Shown here one piece after another: positions 62,351 through 64,000 of a stretch of 64,000 nt of DNA. The stretch covers positions 183,251,956-183,315,955 of the forward strand of contig CP136063.1 of assembly GCA_032622095.1 (NCBI GenBank), read 5' to 3'. Source of the stretch: Siphonodentalium dalli (lineage: Eukaryota; Mollusca; Scaphopoda; Gadilida; Siphonodentaliidae). Made by a program: the position numbers and the translations under genes. How positions within the stretch are numbered: position 1 is the stretch's first letter; each line of letters starts with the position of its first letter. Below the pieces are notes generated by a model, which had not been told where the DNA came from, searched no databases, and worked only from the letters and a program-made list of their open reading frames with translations.

Positions 62351-62832
62351 TTAAGTATCTTTCGATATTCAATCATGTGCGTATTATATGTGCTTATGTA
62401 TTTCACAGATACGGTTCATGCAACGGTTCCCATCCGTTTAAAGTCGACGGCGTGAATTATAGACATATCGTGTGCTTGTTTCCCTACTTCAAACTGATAT
62501 TTTACGACTCCCCCGCCACACCAATTTGAAACGATGTATAATTAAACTATTAATGTCGAAAGATCAAACAACAACGATGTACCCTTTCGTGACACATGCA
62601 TGGCAGAATGACTTTGTGTGCAGGAAATTTTGATAAAAATTTCATTAAAATGCCTGCTTAAAATTGGAGCAAGTTTATTCGCTGTGCGTCCAGTTGGAAT
62701 GTTTTACGTCACTTTAAACGTAGCCATCGCTGGCTTTTGTCACGTTCCGTGTGCCGGAGATGACCGATAAGAGATTGTAATGCTTGTCAAAATATGTACT
62801 ATAGATGTACTAAAACGTGACACCTGTCCGGT

Positions 62833-63343
62833 AGTGTCACGGTGGGGAATCACGTGATTTCGAGGTTAGTGAGTACCGCGATTCAAATTGGCCGAGGCGA
62901 ATGCAAACGCAAAAAGCATGATTTATGAGGAACTGACACAAAACATATGATTTTGACTGTTACGAGCATATGCTAGTTTATTTTAAAAACAAGTTGATAC
63001 CTTATTTGTTCGGAAATATTATGTAGTTTTCTATAACATTCTGACCAAAGTTGCCAGTCGGAGGTTCTTGGAATACACCAGCCCATACCTCTAGGAGAAT
63101 CCTTCGACTGAAAACTTTGGTCAGAATGTTAGAGCAAAAAACTGGGAGTTTGGACACAAGTGAGGTATCAGCTTGTTTGAAAACTAGTATAGGATATGCT
63201 CGTAGCTACCAAAATACTATGTAATATATTATCCTAGATTATTACCTTTTTCCTCGTTTCTGGTCGTGTTTGCGAACGCTTCGGCCATTTTGAATGCGTG
63301 GTACTCATCAACTCGAAACCACGCGATTCCCCACCGTGAGTGT
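62833..63343. mobile_element. Transib/RAG-like terminal-repeat element, copy 3
   Basis: The element at 62838-63338 (501 bp) has CACGGTGGGGAATCACGTGA at the left and the mirrored CACGGTGGGGAATCGCGTGG at the right. It is flanked by the 5 bp duplication AGTGT (62833-62837, 63339-63343). It shares the internal inverted pair around TTCTGACCAAAGTTGCCAGT with the copies at 41122 and 48903. It has no coding capacity. Confidence 0.88.
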
Positions 63344-63653
63344 GATCAAAACATGTTTGACTACATCTTCATGACCAACTCGCAAGATGCGTAATATCGA
63401 GAAATTATTGTTTATCAACAAACAGCAATAGAGGCGAGGAAATATGACTTAGATTGAATTGGCAGTCTAACACACTCGATGCAAATAATACGATTCTATC
63501 GATTGTGTCTGGTTTAATATGGATGTTAGAGACTGCCGGGTGAGAGATCTTATTTAATTTATTGCGCAAATATAATCAGGGACGTGTCGACGTGAGCGGG
63601 GAACTTGTCTAAATTCGTAGTAGATCATGCCATGCTACTGACTACTGTCTAAC

Positions 63654-64000
63654 GCCCGTATAGTTCATATTCCACCATTACAATACCTGTGAACTGTTTG
63701 ATGTTCTGACCTGTTCCGTCTGACAGGGAACTTTATAACATTGAACAAACAAGACAGAAAATATATTTCTTTGAAAATACTTGTTTCTCAATAATCTACT
63801 TCACATTCGGGGGTAGACCCAGCTCGAGATTTCATGATTTTCTGTGACTTTTGTGAGCCGATATCGCAATAAACATTGAATTATTTACCCAGGAGAAATT
63901 CCATAATTGTAAGCGACGCAAAGCAAAATCGCTCATAAAATCACTCAAATTGTGCAATTTCGAGTTGAGACCTTCACCTATAGTGAAATACATCATTAAG
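63654..64000. mobile_element. GCCCGTAGAG-ended TIR element, copy 3 (runs off the window)
   Basis: It starts GCCCGTATAGTTCATATTCC and contains the terminal-repeat block and the interior of the copy at 61147, mostly in inverted arrangement. The second terminus lies outside the window. Confidence 0.72.

Overview
The window is gene-poor, AT-rich eukaryotic DNA from an invertebrate animal. The only host gene I recognise is part of a synaptotagmin-4/11-type gene on the minus strand. Its two visible coding exons, 50953-50830 and 42369-42062, are spliced across an 8.5 kb intron. The protein matches protostome-type Syt4. The background is full of poly-C/G tracts, degenerate GACGGACGG runs and GTACGAGTTGAC repeats, which resemble known mollusc-type repeats. 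I therefore suggest a mollusc or other lophotrochozoan; this is inference, not proof.

Layout: 1-19500 is non-coding DNA with dispersed repeats. These include a TTAA-flanked palindrome at 20-178, a 415 bp direct repeat at 5089 and 12447, a TIR element at 6689 and 14351, a fold-back element at 8058-9252, and a decayed ~100 bp satellite at 13382-15470. A hAT-like element with a perfect 8 bp target duplication lies at 19569-20398. A non-LTR retrotransposon occupies about 20996-25800. It has two zinc-finger/coiled-coil ORF1 pieces and an ORF2 with AP-endonuclease and reverse transcriptase, broken by at least three frameshifts and one stop. It runs into one arm of a 1.29 kb inverted repeat (25789-27080 and 32453-33741) enclosing 5.4 kb.

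From 34 kb onward the DNA is dense in short non-autonomous transposons. There are several TTAA-target families, one carrying twin perfect hairpins at 34353 and 52005. There are TA-flanked palindromes at 35848 and 39945, and a hAT-like GC-rich fold-back at 48125-48564. Three elements with 5 bp target duplications and CAC(A/G)(A/G)TG termini resemble Transib/RAG-type ends (41122, 48903, 62838). Another family has GCCCGTAGAG termini (45157, 61147, 63654).

The Syt4 gene continues upstream, beyond position 50953 on the minus strand. Its C2A, linker and transmembrane exons were not found and are probably outside the window or too short to see. Most other open frames are short, unconserved by eye and lie in repeats, so I treat them as chance. 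No tRNA, rRNA or CRISPR was seen.
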